A stretch of DNA of 9,918 bases from a bacterium UBP3_UBA6266 (GTDB lineage: Bacteria; Auribacterota; UBA6266): positions 1 to 9,918 of the forward strand of contig DJVC01000009.1 of NCBI GenBank assembly GCA_002440765.1, given 5' to 3'. Below are positions 1-7,161 of the stretch, in pieces (the stretch's first letter is position 1; each line of letters opens with the position of its first letter). The notes under the pieces are model-generated. The model saw only the letters and a list, made by a program, of their open reading frames with translations. It did not search any database and had not been told where the DNA came from. The position numbers were made by a program, and so were the translations under genes.

Positions 1-675
1 TCTTGTTTCATCCGTCGCCGCATGCAGTGAAACAGACAATTCATACTGTTTTCCCAAATCGGCAAACTTTATTATCCGCGGGGCTATGCCGCATGTTGAA
101 ACCGTTATTTTCCTCTGGCCTATGTTAAAACCGCTTTCCGAAGTAATGATTTCAAGACTCGTTGCCACATTTTCAAAATTGTCCAGAGGTTCCCCCACAC
201 CCATATAGACGATATTATTCAGCCTGCCTTCGGATAACCTCTGTTTTGCGATAAGAACCTGAGAAATTATTTCGCCGACATTCAGATTTCTTGAAAAACC
301 GGACTTCGCGCTTGCGCAAAAAGAACACCCATATTTACATCCGGCCTGCGTCGAAAGGCATAGAGTATTTCTTTCTGAATGCTTAATCAGGACAATTTCT
401 ACGGCCTCTCTGTCCTCCAGCCCGCAGAGCAATTTAACACTGCCGTCCGCTGAGATCCTTTCATCTACGGTTTTAAGAAGGCATATCTCAAACCTGTTTT
501 TTATCAGATTTCTCGTATCCAGCGAAAGGTCTGTCATCCGGTCGACATCGGCAACAGATTTCTCATAAATCCATTTGCAAAACTGCCTGCCTTTATAAAG
601 AGGCTCCCCCATGTCTTTCAGTATGCGCTGGATTTCTTCAGGCGTAAAATTTAAAATCTTAATCTTATCATCCAT
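1..675 (-). CDS. rlmN: 23S rRNA (adenine2503-C2)-methyltransferase RlmN, C-terminus cut by window edge
   Basis: Radical-SAM enzyme that methylates C2 of A2503 in 23S rRNA, and in many bacteria A37 of some tRNAs, in the cytoplasm. The frame is open from ATG at 675 to base 1, giving 225 codons; the family is usually about 345-380 residues, so roughly a third is missing on the left. Visible signatures are the 4Fe-4S motif CKYGCSFC (C113, C117, C120), the conserved TLC cysteine C106 seven residues before it (equivalent to E. coli C118), the MGVGEPLDN segment at 159-166, and SVSLHA at 214-219. The second mechanistic cysteine (E. coli C355) would lie outside the window. The start is separated from the upstream stop codon by one base and has only a weak GAAAGA upstream, so translation is probably coupled to the phosphatase gene. 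Confidence 0.97.
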   Translation of the reverse strand, partial: MDDKIKILNFTPEEIQRILKDMGEPLYKGRQFCKWIYEKSVADVDRMTDLSLDTRNLIKNRFEICLLKTVDERISADGSVKLLCGLEDREAVEIVLIKHSERNTLCLSTQAGCKYGCSFCASAKSGFSRNLNVGEIISQVLIAKQRLSEGRLNNIVYMGVGEPLDNFENVATSLEIITSESGFNIGQRKITVSTCGIAPRIIKFADLGKQYELSVSLHAATDETR

Positions 676-676
676 T

Positions 677-1321
677 TTATCTTTCAAGAAAATGATGTGT
701 ATGGGGAACAGAATTAACGGACATCACTATAACCCGCGTGGCTGAAACGCGGACATGCGTTATTGAACCGTTGTCAATGACAAGTCTCAATATCAGTGTG
801 TCAAAATCAGCTTTGAGCCACCATGCAAGCAGAGCCGTTATAACCCCGCCGTGCGTAACAATAATAGAATTACTGTCATGCAGCTTTGGGAAAAGGGTAT
901 TCCATGCTTTTTTTACCCTTACCTGAAATTCTTCTATGGTTTCCGCCCCTGGAATAACAATACGCGAAGGTTTTAAAAGCCACTTTTTAAACCCATCGTC
1001 AAAATGGAAATCCACCTCTTCGGGAGTCATTCCCTCCCAATCACCCAGGGCAATTTCTCTTATTCCCTTTTCATACAAAATTCTTTTATGCAGGACTTCA
1101 GAAAAGCATTTTGCCGTTTCTCTCGCTCTCTTCAAATCACTGGAAAAAACTTTAAAATCTGTTCGGCGAAGACGGGAAAAATATCCGGCCGCCGCATCAG
1201 CCTGTTTTTTTCCCAGTTTTGTAAGCGGAGGATTTTTCTGCCCCTGTATTTTTCTTGAAAAATTCCAGGTCGTTTCTCCATGTCTTACCAAATAAACGTC
1301 TTTCCCGCTTTTTTCAAACAT
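677..1321 (-). CDS. Histidine phosphatase superfamily protein (phosphoglycerate mutase-like)
   Basis: Cytoplasmic phosphatase or mutase of the branch-1 histidine phosphatase superfamily, 214 residues from ATG at 1321. The phospho-acceptor motif LVRHGETTWN has R13 and H14. SSDLKRARETA at 60-70 supplies a substrate-binding arginine (R65), REIALGDWEG at 88-97 carries the likely acid Glu89, and VTHGG at 155-159 carries the second catalytic histidine H157. The pattern resembles CobC/GpmB-type small phosphatases more than cofactor-dependent glycolytic mutase, but the substrate cannot be read from motifs. The frame stays open to a TTG at 1372, but that start lacks a ribosome site and would add 17 poorly conserved residues. 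ATG at 1321 overlaps the stop of the ATP-grasp gene by 8 bases, which suggests translational coupling. The tail (HTHHFLER) is histidine-rich by chance or as a metal-binding oddity. Confidence 0.93.
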   Translation of the reverse strand: MFEKSGKDVYLVRHGETTWNFSRKIQGQKNPPLTKLGKKQADAAAGYFSRLRRTDFKVFSSDLKRARETAKCFSEVLHKRILYEKGIREIALGDWEGMTPEEVDFHFDDGFKKWLLKPSRIVIPGAETIEEFQVRVKKAWNTLFPKLHDSNSIIVTHGGVITALLAWWLKADFDTLILRLVIDNGSITHVRVSATRVIVMSVNSVPHTHHFLER

Positions 1322-2246
1322 GTGAATCCGTTGGATTGCCGGAAAGGCAACCCTTCCCGACAGTATTAACAATTTTCTGTATAATGTTATTTATTATTTC
1401 GTCCGGAACCCCTTCATAATAGAGGGACTTGAGCCTCAGGTCACACGGGTCATTGACATAATCCACCACCACAAATTTATTCTGTCCCGAATAGCAGATC
1501 TCGGTCGAAAAAATATCCAGCCTTGACACACGGGCGATCTTATTAACTATCTCCCGGATTTCTCCGAGGTTAAACCTTTTTTCATCCTCATCACTCAGGA
1601 TTTCATACACATGAGTGTTGTCATCCCACCAGGATATATATACTTCTCCACACGCATAAATCGGCCTGAACCACGCTCTTTTGCCGTCAAGATACAATGG
1701 TTCAACTTTCTCCTGGATAAGGTATTTTTCGTTCGGGTATTCCGATCTGGCCCTCTGCACATCATCGACAGTGCAGGCCGTCTGGACTCCCTCCCCGCCC
1801 CCAAAAGACGAAGGTTTTATTATGAACGGTACGTTAATCTTCTCAATTCCCGAAAGGTTTATTTCGCTAAATTCATTAAAAGGCGGCAGCAGAAATGTAT
1901 AAGGGACATTTAAATTAGCGGCGAGAAATTCAAGATGCATGGTTGATTTGTCGGAAGCCCTCAGCGCATAAGAATTTTTATTGAATATCTTTCCTCCCCT
2001 CATTTCGATGATATCCTCAATCGGGAGGAACCTGTTATCCACGTCCGACGCCCTGTCGAGATAATAATCAAACGTCATCCCATGTTCAAGAAGTCCGATT
2101 GTTTCAAATACGTTGCCCGGATTAATAACATAGGACGATAATCCGTTACTTATCAATTCTTTGTCCAGTTTCCTAATAAAAACATCATCGTATTTCCATT
2201 CCCACGCGATTCCAAAATTCAATTTTGTCCCACGCTCATTTTCCAT
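1314..2246 (-). CDS. ATP-grasp superfamily protein of unknown substrate
   Basis: A 310-residue protein with the layout of an ATP-grasp ligase: an N-terminal alpha/beta part (about 8-100), then PFIIKPSS at 140-147 with the putative nucleotide-binding Lys144, a Gly-rich loop GGGEGV at 149-154, LIQEKVE at 176-182 with the adenine-pocket Glu179, and a C-terminal metal-binding segment VVDYVNDPCDLR at 260-271 (D262, N265, D266). Members of this superfamily join a carboxylate to an amine or thiol through an acylphosphate. The RimK/D-Ala-D-Ala-ligase-like order is clear, but I recognise no subfamily. Aromatic and acidic WWDDN at 206-210 is a distinctive local feature. It is cytoplasmic, with no signal or membrane segment. 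It sits 19 bases after the STAS gene and overlaps the following phosphatase start by 8 bases, so the three are probably co-expressed. The ribosome site for ATG 2246 is weak; a TTG at codon 9 preceded by GGGA is an alternative start. Confidence 0.85.
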   Translation of the reverse strand: MENERGTKLNFGIAWEWKYDDVFIRKLDKELISNGLSSYVINPGNVFETIGLLEHGMTFDYYLDRASDVDNRFLPIEDIIEMRGGKIFNKNSYALRASDKSTMHLEFLAANLNVPYTFLLPPFNEFSEINLSGIEKINVPFIIKPSSFGGGEGVQTACTVDDVQRARSEYPNEKYLIQEKVEPLYLDGKRAWFRPIYACGEVYISWWDDNTHVYEILSDEDEKRFNLGEIREIVNKIARVSRLDIFSTEICYSGQNKFVVVDYVNDPCDLRLKSLYYEGVPDEIINNIIQKIVNTVGKGCLSGNPTDSHV

Positions 2247-2265
2247 AATTCAATCTTAACTTATC

Positions 2266-2607
2266 TCAGCCTGATATTTTCTGTTTTGCGGTTTTTTCCG
2301 AACCTGCAATATTGAGGATATCCGCCAATCCTGATTTCTCAAGCACGCGCCCGACATTATCATTGAAACCCCAGAAACAATACCTGCCGCCGCACTTGTC
2401 TATCATCTTGACGCAATTCAAAAGCTCTCTGATGCCAAAACTGCTCAAATAAAAAACTTCTCTCATATTAAATATGATTTTCCTGTTAGCTCCGTCGCTG
2501 CATAGGGATTCAAGTTCTTCTTTGACATCCTCGGCGCCTGATTCGTCAAAATCCCCCTTGAACATCACGGATAAAATATCTTTTTCTTTTGAAAACCCGA
2601 TTTTCAA
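2266..2607 (-). CDS. Stand-alone STAS-domain protein (anti-sigma-factor-antagonist-like)
   Basis: A 113-residue single-domain protein, the usual length for SpoIIAA/RsbV-type STAS proteins, which in known cases bind a switch kinase or anti-sigma factor and are controlled by Ser/Thr phosphorylation. The diagnostic stretch is KIIFNMREVFYLSSFGIREL at 43-62, matching the STAS pattern of a buried beta strand followed by S-S-x-G at the helix start. S55 and S56 are present, but the residue directly before Gly58, the SpoIIAA phospho-acceptor position, is Phe57, so regulation by phosphorylation may differ or be absent. The start is TTG at 2607: an AGAGAGGTG ribosome site lies 5 bases upstream and no in-frame ATG is better placed. 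No kinase, phosphatase 2C or sigma factor is seen nearby, so its partner is unknown. The ATP-grasp gene follows after 19 bases. Confidence 0.9.
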   Translation of the reverse strand: MKIGFSKEKDILSVMFKGDFDESGAEDVKEELESLCSDGANRKIIFNMREVFYLSSFGIRELLNCVKMIDKCGGRYCFWGFNDNVGRVLEKSGLADILNIAGSEKTAKQKISG

Positions 2608-2612
2608 CGTCG

Positions 2613-2621
2613 CACCTCTCT
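2613..2621 (-). promoter_or_regulatory. Ribosome binding site fixing a TTG start
   Basis: On the minus strand AGAGAGGTG is followed by 5 bases (CGACG) and then TTG at 2607. The GTG inside this motif runs into TGA after two codons, so TTG is the only workable start for the STAS gene. Confidence 0.75.
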
Positions 2622-2646
2622 TTTAAAGGATTCAAAACAGGTTTAT

Positions 2647-2655
2647 ATTATAGCA
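2647..2655 (-). promoter_or_regulatory. Extended -10 promoter upstream of the STAS gene
   Basis: The minus strand reads TGCTATAAT, a perfect -10 hexamer (TATAAT, 2652-2647) with the TG of an extended -10 element (2655-2654). No good -35 hexamer lies 16-18 bases further upstream, which is acceptable for extended -10 promoters of the housekeeping sigma factor. Transcription would begin near 2640, leaving a leader of about 30 bases before the TTG start. The site lies in the 104-base gap between the pseudopilin and STAS genes and marks the likely boundary between two transcription units. It is a sequence match only. Confidence 0.6.
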
Positions 2656-2711
2656 CAACAAAAAAGAAGTTTGCTATTTTAAAGGGATATCGGGGATTTA
2701 TATCAGAAAAA

Positions 2712-3431
2712 TTAAAACCAGCCCTGGGATTTAAAAGGTTGTTCATAAGGATGTTCTGTCCCGCTCATGGGAGTATCGAGCAGAAAATATGTGTTTTCCG
2801 GGACAAAACTCACATGACCGTCCACATATAATACATTTATACCCTTATGCGGCAGTTTGGGTTTTCCCGGTTGGTCCCAGTCTCTCCAGCATGTATCGAA
2901 TACGAGTGATGCCTCGGATTGGTGGGAAACATTTTCTATTTTTCTTCCTTTGCCTACGGCATTTTGCGAAGACGTCCCCCCGCCGCATGCAAACCAGTAA
3001 TTGTATCTATAGTATTTTTCATCCTGTGGCTCGGAGCCTCCCCATTCAAGCAACTGTAAATCGGCAGACTTGCATATCCAGACTTCGCCCAGTATACCGG
3101 CCTGGCCGGCTTTGGAAGCTGCCAGCAGGTAGGGTTTTAAAACATCGTGGAGATAAGCCGAACCGGGATTTGGGTTCCAGGCTCCTGTATTGTCAGGCTC
3201 CCATGAAAATGTCACGGCAAAAGGCAGCGTGCCGTCATAATCGCAGGTGTACATATATATCGCATTGCCTATCTGCTTTAAGTTAGACTGGCACATAGCC
3301 TTATACGCCTGCTCCCTGGCCTTTTTTAATGCCGGAAGCAGAAGTCCCGCCAGAATAGAAATTATGGCGATAACAACCAGAAGTTCAATCAGCGTAAAAC
3401 CCCGATTTTTTCTATCGTATATACCAGTCAT
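2712..3431 (-). CDS. Prepilin-type N-terminal cleavage/methylation protein with H-Xn-DG tail (pseudopilin)
   Basis: A secreted pseudopilin-like protein, 239 residues from ATG 3431. A short basic leader ends DRKNRG, then mature [20 protein letters not shown] begins: the prepilin peptidase site G|F with the +5 glutamate, and a hydrophobic helix that anchors it in the inner membrane or a pilus. The body is a roughly 195-residue globular domain ending with [12 protein letters not shown], the motif of the prepilin-associated H-X9-DG family (histidine in PHKG, then 8 residues, then DG). Several cysteines in the body may form disulfides. Such proteins are numerous in planctomycetes, Lentisphaerota and relatives, and their substrate or machine is usually unknown. 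An ATG four codons upstream (3443) is in frame but lacks a ribosome site, while GGGAG sits 5 bases before 3431. It follows the 1010-residue hydrolase gene after a short gap, so it is probably the last gene of that locus. No other secretion or pilus gene is in the window. Confidence 0.93.
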   Translation of the reverse strand: MTGIYDRKNRGFTLIELLVVIAIISILAGLLLPALKKAREQAYKAMCQSNLKQIGNAIYMYTCDYDGTLPFAVTFSWEPDNTGAWNPNPGSAYLHDVLKPYLLAASKAGQAGILGEVWICKSADLQLLEWGGSEPQDEKYYRYNYWFACGGGTSSQNAVGKGRKIENVSHQSEASLVFDTCWRDWDQPGKPKLPHKGINVLYVDGHVSFVPENTYFLLDTPMSGTEHPYEQPFKSQGWF

Positions 3432-3436
3432 CTCAT

Positions 3437-3441
3437 CTCCC
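3437..3441 (-). promoter_or_regulatory. Ribosome binding site choosing the second ATG of the pseudopilin gene
   Basis: GGGAG on the minus strand stands 5 bases before ATG 3431. The upstream in-frame ATG at 3443 overlaps this motif and is preceded by AT-rich sequence with no purine-rich site. The later start gives the shorter leader of 11 residues. Confidence 0.55.
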
Positions 3442-3470
3442 ATACGTTAAATATAACACTCATTTAAAGA

Positions 3471-6400
3471 TCATTCGAAATAAATATCATCAATAACCGC
3501 ATATCCCCCGCATCCGGTTTCTTTTGAGCCTGTTTCAAACTGTATTTTTGTGATTTCGGAGAGATTTATTTCGGTTTTTTTACCCCATCCTTCCTGTTTT
3601 AAATCCGAAAAATTTATTTTAAAAGTTTCCCAATTCCCGCCGGGATTGACAATGCCGCCGTGGTAATCATAATCACCCACGCTGGATGAACAAAGTTTAC
3701 ATTTAATCGGCCCGCCGGAACCTTTCATTCTGAATACCATCGATCTGTAATGCGAAACGTCAATCGGCCTGTCAAACACCAAGGCGCAGATGGCATATCT
3801 GTTGTAAAAATCTTTTCCCAGCAAATATTCAAACTCCAAAGCTGTTCTGCTTTTATATCCCGGCTCAAAATTTATCTCCGCTTTTGAATTGCCTTTATTG
3901 TTGCTGTCATCTTCCGCAACCCAAATCCCGTTTAAGGGAGACACAAAATCCCTGCTTTCAAAATCATCTACAATGTTTTTGTTTACCTCTGAGGCTTCCT
4001 TTTTTCCCGCAGCCGGGATATTATCCAGCACAATGCCGCTCATAACCTCCCTCCCGGATACAGGGCCGGAACCCTTTTCAAAATCTCTCTTCGAATATCT
4101 TAAAACAGAACTGCATTTGCCCCTTTTATCTATAGCCAAAGCTGTTACGGAACAGGGATCAAAACGATAGAATTTATCATTGAATTTCGTGTCGGTTTCG
4201 AGTCTTACGGAATAATTATTATCCGCAGTCTCGTTCCGCGACAATAATTCGACATAACTTTCACTGTTTAAATTTCTGTTGACTGCGATTAGAAGATAAT
4301 TCTTCCCGTCGAATGAACAATAAACGGAAAGATCTCTTTTTTCTGATTCAACGCCAATCAGACTGCCTTTAAACTGTTTATGCATTTGGAAAACATAATA
4401 GGTCGGAAAAGGCTTGTAAGTCTCATGTTCCAGGAAACCTATGGATCCGTCCTCCATGATATCCCAGAATGTAGCCATAAAAATTTCATTTTCCTGCAGA
4501 GTGCCCAGAAAATCAGCCAGCCACAAACCGGCATAGAATGAATTGCAAGCGCCCTCGCCTTTGGCCAGCCAATCCCAGGTAAGATTGAACTCGGTAATCG
4601 CAAGAGGTATATTTCTCCCTGTAATATGTTTTATTTCTTCCTTCAGGCTTTTGATTATTGTCCTTGTTCTTGCCTGTCCGGAAAGACTCTGTCTCGGAGG
4701 CTGTTTCCCGTCGTAAGGATATATATGCACCGTGATTATATCCGCGATATCACCGCAGTTTTTGAGAAAAGGCGCTATCCAGTTATCCGCCGCCGCCACA
4801 AAATATTTGCCCATAAGGTCGGGACCCGCAATCTTGATCGAAGGATCCACAGATTTCATCGCATTATAATAGGCTCGGAAATCCCTGCAATAATCCTCAG
4901 CAGTATAATTTCCCCATCCCTTATTGGTGTAATCATCCGGTTCATTTCCTACCGCCCAGTATTTGACATCATAGCCTTTTTCAACATTGCAATATTTTAC
5001 CGTTCGCTCCGCCTCTTCTACACTGCCTCTTATCAGCCTCACCTGTATAAGAGGTTCCGCGCCAATCTCCCGCGCGAACATTATAAATTCATCTATTGAC
5101 GGCATATCCGTTTTTATCAGGTCCTTGCCTATCCCTCCCCACCTGATAAATTTTATGCCGGCATCCTTTACCAATCCGGCAACAGGTTTTAGATATCCTT
5201 CTATTTCCCAATTATTATAATTTATCCCGAAAACATCGGGGTTGACAGTGCTTTCAAAAGAAGGAATACCATCCAGCTCCATATTGATTTTGTATTTATC
5301 GCGCACCTTAAACGGCACCTTGCCGAACCCCGTGAAATAACCGTCTTTCACGGCGTAAATACTGGAACCGTCGATCCTGACATTTTCTATGAGATATTTT
5401 CCGTTTTTCGCCGTTACCGCGGACACATTAAAAGGGTGGACAGTAACCTTGACGCCTTCCAGCGGCCTGTCTTTGATGTCTGTTACAACACCTTCCAGAG
5501 ACACTGTTTCCATCTCGGTTATAAAATGGATCGCTTTCCCTTCTTCTATTCTGCCGCCGGAAATATCCGTTAATTTCCTGTTTATCTTAAGAAGATATTT
5601 AGATTTTTTGTCCAATCCGCCAACGGGTATCAGCACCAAAGACTCGGAATCATCCGAAAATTCCGTATCGCAGTCTATTTTCCCTCCCTTCCTGCCTATT
5701 TTTGACAGGCTGATGTTCTTTTTTGCCGAATCTTCTTCGACAGGAAAATTAAATTTAATCTTGATCTCCTGATTTTTGCCGATACCCATTTGCCCGTCAC
5801 GCGGGCATATCTCCATAATCCTGAGGGGACCCCTGTAAAAACAAATATCATCAATAGAAATTTTATCGCCCATACCGGACGAAAGACTGTCATCGTCAAA
5901 AACAGCTATACTTATCGCTTTCGACCAATCCGCGGATTTCGAAGCTCCGGGATGCTGAGATAACCACCATTCGGGCGTTTTAAATGATTCAAAAGGAAAT
6001 TCAAAATACCTGAAATCTTCCGATAACCGCGCTTCCGCCTCGTTATGCCTGTAAGTAGAAGTCTCATTTAAATTTGTGATGCCCTCTTCCCCTGTGAATA
6101 TCACTATCCTCAGCTTTGTGCTATTCCCGGATTTGGCATAACAGGAAACTCCTGAATATTGCGAAAGGTCAAAGAAGCTGTCTCTCTGTTTTGTCAGAGG
6201 ACAAATAAGCTGGATATACGGCCACTTAAATCCATCTCCCAGTTTATACTCAAGTGAAAGACATTTCAGGGAAGATTTGTCCCTCTCCGATTCTTCAATT
6301 TCAAAATGGCCCTCCGAAGTCCCCTTATTAGCTGTGTCTTCGACAAAGTACCACTCGGTTTCAAGTCGGGAAACCGCATTTCCGCCTTCAAAATCATCCA

Positions 6401-6503
6401 GCAAAAATATTGTTTTTGAATCCGCCAGCGCTTCAAAAACCAAAAATCCGAAGGCAACAACCAAACAACAGAGAAACCTGAATATATTTCCGGGTTTTTT
6501 CAT
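3471..6503 (-). CDS. Secreted multidomain glycoside hydrolase, clan GH-A-like barrel with two flanking CBM-like domains
   Basis: Predicted exported polysaccharide hydrolase of 1010 residues. In order: signal peptide 1-27 (KK, hydrophobic core, ALA|D); CBM/CIA30-like beta-sandwich about 31-225, opening LLDDFEGG and ending SIDDICFYRG; Big_5 (SbsA)-like Ig domain about 226-330; carboxypeptidase-regulatory-like domain about 334-411 (LEGVVTDIKDRPLEGVKVTV); catalytic barrel about 418-710; beta-rich C-cap to about 795; linker; second CBM-like domain about 843-1010, ending VIDDIYFE. The barrel shows RWGG at 454-457, KYWAVGNEPDD at 514-524 with acid/base candidate Glu521, TVHIYPYDG at 591-599, and AITEFN at 635-640 with nucleophile candidate Glu638. 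The Asn-Glu-Pro and late Glu pattern is that of retaining GH-A families such as GH39, GH44, GH51 and GH79; I cannot assign one. The ribosome site AAAGG lies 9 bases before ATG 6503. The gene follows the 206-residue beta-sandwich gene by 31 bases. Substrate is inferred only from the GH94 neighbour as possibly a beta-glucan. Confidence 0.87.
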   Translation of the reverse strand: MKKPGNIFRFLCCLVVAFGFLVFEALADSKTIFLLDDFEGGNAVSRLETEWYFVEDTANKGTSEGHFEIEESERDKSSLKCLSLEYKLGDGFKWPYIQLICPLTKQRDSFFDLSQYSGVSCYAKSGNSTKLRIVIFTGEEGITNLNETSTYRHNEAEARLSEDFRYFEFPFESFKTPEWWLSQHPGASKSADWSKAISIAVFDDDSLSSGMGDKISIDDICFYRGPLRIMEICPRDGQMGIGKNQEIKIKFNFPVEEDSAKKNISLSKIGRKGGKIDCDTEFSDDSESLVLIPVGGLDKKSKYLLKINRKLTDISGGRIEEGKAIHFITEMETVSLEGVVTDIKDRPLEGVKVTVHPFNVSAVTAKNGKYLIENVRIDGSSIYAVKDGYFTGFGKVPFKVRDKYKINMELDGIPSFESTVNPDVFGINYNNWEIEGYLKPVAGLVKDAGIKFIRWGGIGKDLIKTDMPSIDEFIMFAREIGAEPLIQVRLIRGSVEEAERTVKYCNVEKGYDVKYWAVGNEPDDYTNKGWGNYTAEDYCRDFRAYYNAMKSVDPSIKIAGPDLMGKYFVAAADNWIAPFLKNCGDIADIITVHIYPYDGKQPPRQSLSGQARTRTIIKSLKEEIKHITGRNIPLAITEFNLTWDWLAKGEGACNSFYAGLWLADFLGTLQENEIFMATFWDIMEDGSIGFLEHETYKPFPTYYVFQMHKQFKGSLIGVESEKRDLSVYCSFDGKNYLLIAVNRNLNSESYVELLSRNETADNNYSVRLETDTKFNDKFYRFDPCSVTALAIDKRGKCSSVLRYSKRDFEKGSGPVSGREVMSGIVLDNIPAAGKKEASEVNKNIVDDFESRDFVSPLNGIWVAEDDSNNKGNSKAEINFEPGYKSRTALEFEYLLGKDFYNRYAICALVFDRPIDVSHYRSMVFRMKGSGGPIKCKLCSSSVGDYDYHGGIVNPGGNWETFKINFSDLKQEGWGKKTEINLSEITKIQFETGSKETGCGGYAVIDDIYFE

Positions 6504-6534
6504 TATTTTCAGCCTTTCCGATAATATTTTTCGC

Positions 6535-7155
6535 TCATAATAATCCGGATGCTTTCACAAACTTTATATCATCCACATAAAATTTAATCACCGCCGGATT
6601 ATAGTAAGGCTCAACCGCAAATTTTACTTCCGTTATCCTGCTCCAATCCACCGGATGATGTATCATTCTCTCTCCGTTCCAATACTGGCCTATGTCCGGA
6701 AAGTCCGAAACCGAAATCATAACTTTTTGCCATTGCCTGTCCATTTTTATATATTTGGCAAGCTTAACAAATGTTTCGGTTTTTCTCTCGCCTGTGGCAT
6801 CTGAATCAATCAGTATAACCAGAATTTTTTCTTCTCCGTCGCTTCCTTTGATCCAAAATTCCAATGTTCCGGAAAATCGGCGTTCATCGAGGCTGACCGG
6901 AGGAAAAATGCCTATTGCCGTTCCCGAAAAATCTTTAAAATCAAGCATTATCTCCAGAGCATATATACCTGAATATTTTTCGCTTGTTGTCTCTCTGATT
7001 GCGCTCGCGCTGCCGGCAGGATATGAATAACTGTATCTTCCCACTTTATTCAACTCTTCATCATAAATATTTCTTATCAGCTCGTTTTCCCGGCTTTCCG
7101 CAAACTGCACGGGAAGCATAACGGCAATAAAATAAATCGCATAAAGATATTTCAC
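6535..7155 (-). CDS. Secreted CBM-like beta-sandwich protein, paralog B
   Basis: A 206-residue predicted exported single-domain protein. Residues 1-19 form a plausible signal peptide (MKYLYAIYFIAVMLPVQFA). The rest is beta-strand-rich, with TLEFWIKG at 97-104, LIDSDATGERKTET at 115-128, DFPDIGQYWNG at 151-161, and a closing KFYVDDIKFV at 191-200. It is clearly paralogous to the gene just upstream: the GRYSY, LEFW-KG, KTET, GQYW-G, VDWS and YVDDIK blocks occur in the same order. The fold and the final strand with the Asp-Asp-Ile signature resemble CBM11/CIA30-type jelly rolls and the terminal domains of the adjacent 1010-residue hydrolase. No catalytic residues are apparent, so a binding role for a polysaccharide is inferred, not shown. 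The start is GTG 7155 with GAGGGGAG 6 bases upstream. It lies 20 bases after paralog A. Confidence 0.85.
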   Translation of the reverse strand: MKYLYAIYFIAVMLPVQFAESRENELIRNIYDEELNKVGRYSYSYPAGSASAIRETTSEKYSGIYALEIMLDFKDFSGTAIGIFPPVSLDERRFSGTLEFWIKGSDGEEKILVILIDSDATGERKTETFVKLAKYIKMDRQWQKVMISVSDFPDIGQYWNGERMIHHPVDWSRITEVKFAVEPYYNPAVIKFYVDDIKFVKASGLL

Positions 7156-7161
7156 ATCGCG

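Noticed and set aside
1322..1372. N-terminal extension of the phosphatase from a TTG at 1372
   Set aside because: No ribosome site before the TTG, the extra 17 residues do not fit the family start just before the RHG motif, and it would overlap the ATP-grasp gene by 59 bases; ATG 1321 is the better start.
2670..2711. Possible terminator after the pseudopilin gene
   Set aside because: The only inverted repeat (GATAT/ATATC around a 9-base loop) is short, AT-rich and lacks a following T-run, so it does not qualify as an intrinsic terminator.
2789..3286. 165-codon open frame on the plus strand
   Set aside because: It is antisense to the pseudopilin gene, whose leader and tail motifs are unmistakable; nothing in the plus-strand product is recognisable.
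4626..5099. 157-codon open frame on the plus strand
   Set aside because: It lies wholly opposite the catalytic barrel of the hydrolase, has no ribosome site or recognisable domain, and its composition is that of an antisense shadow.
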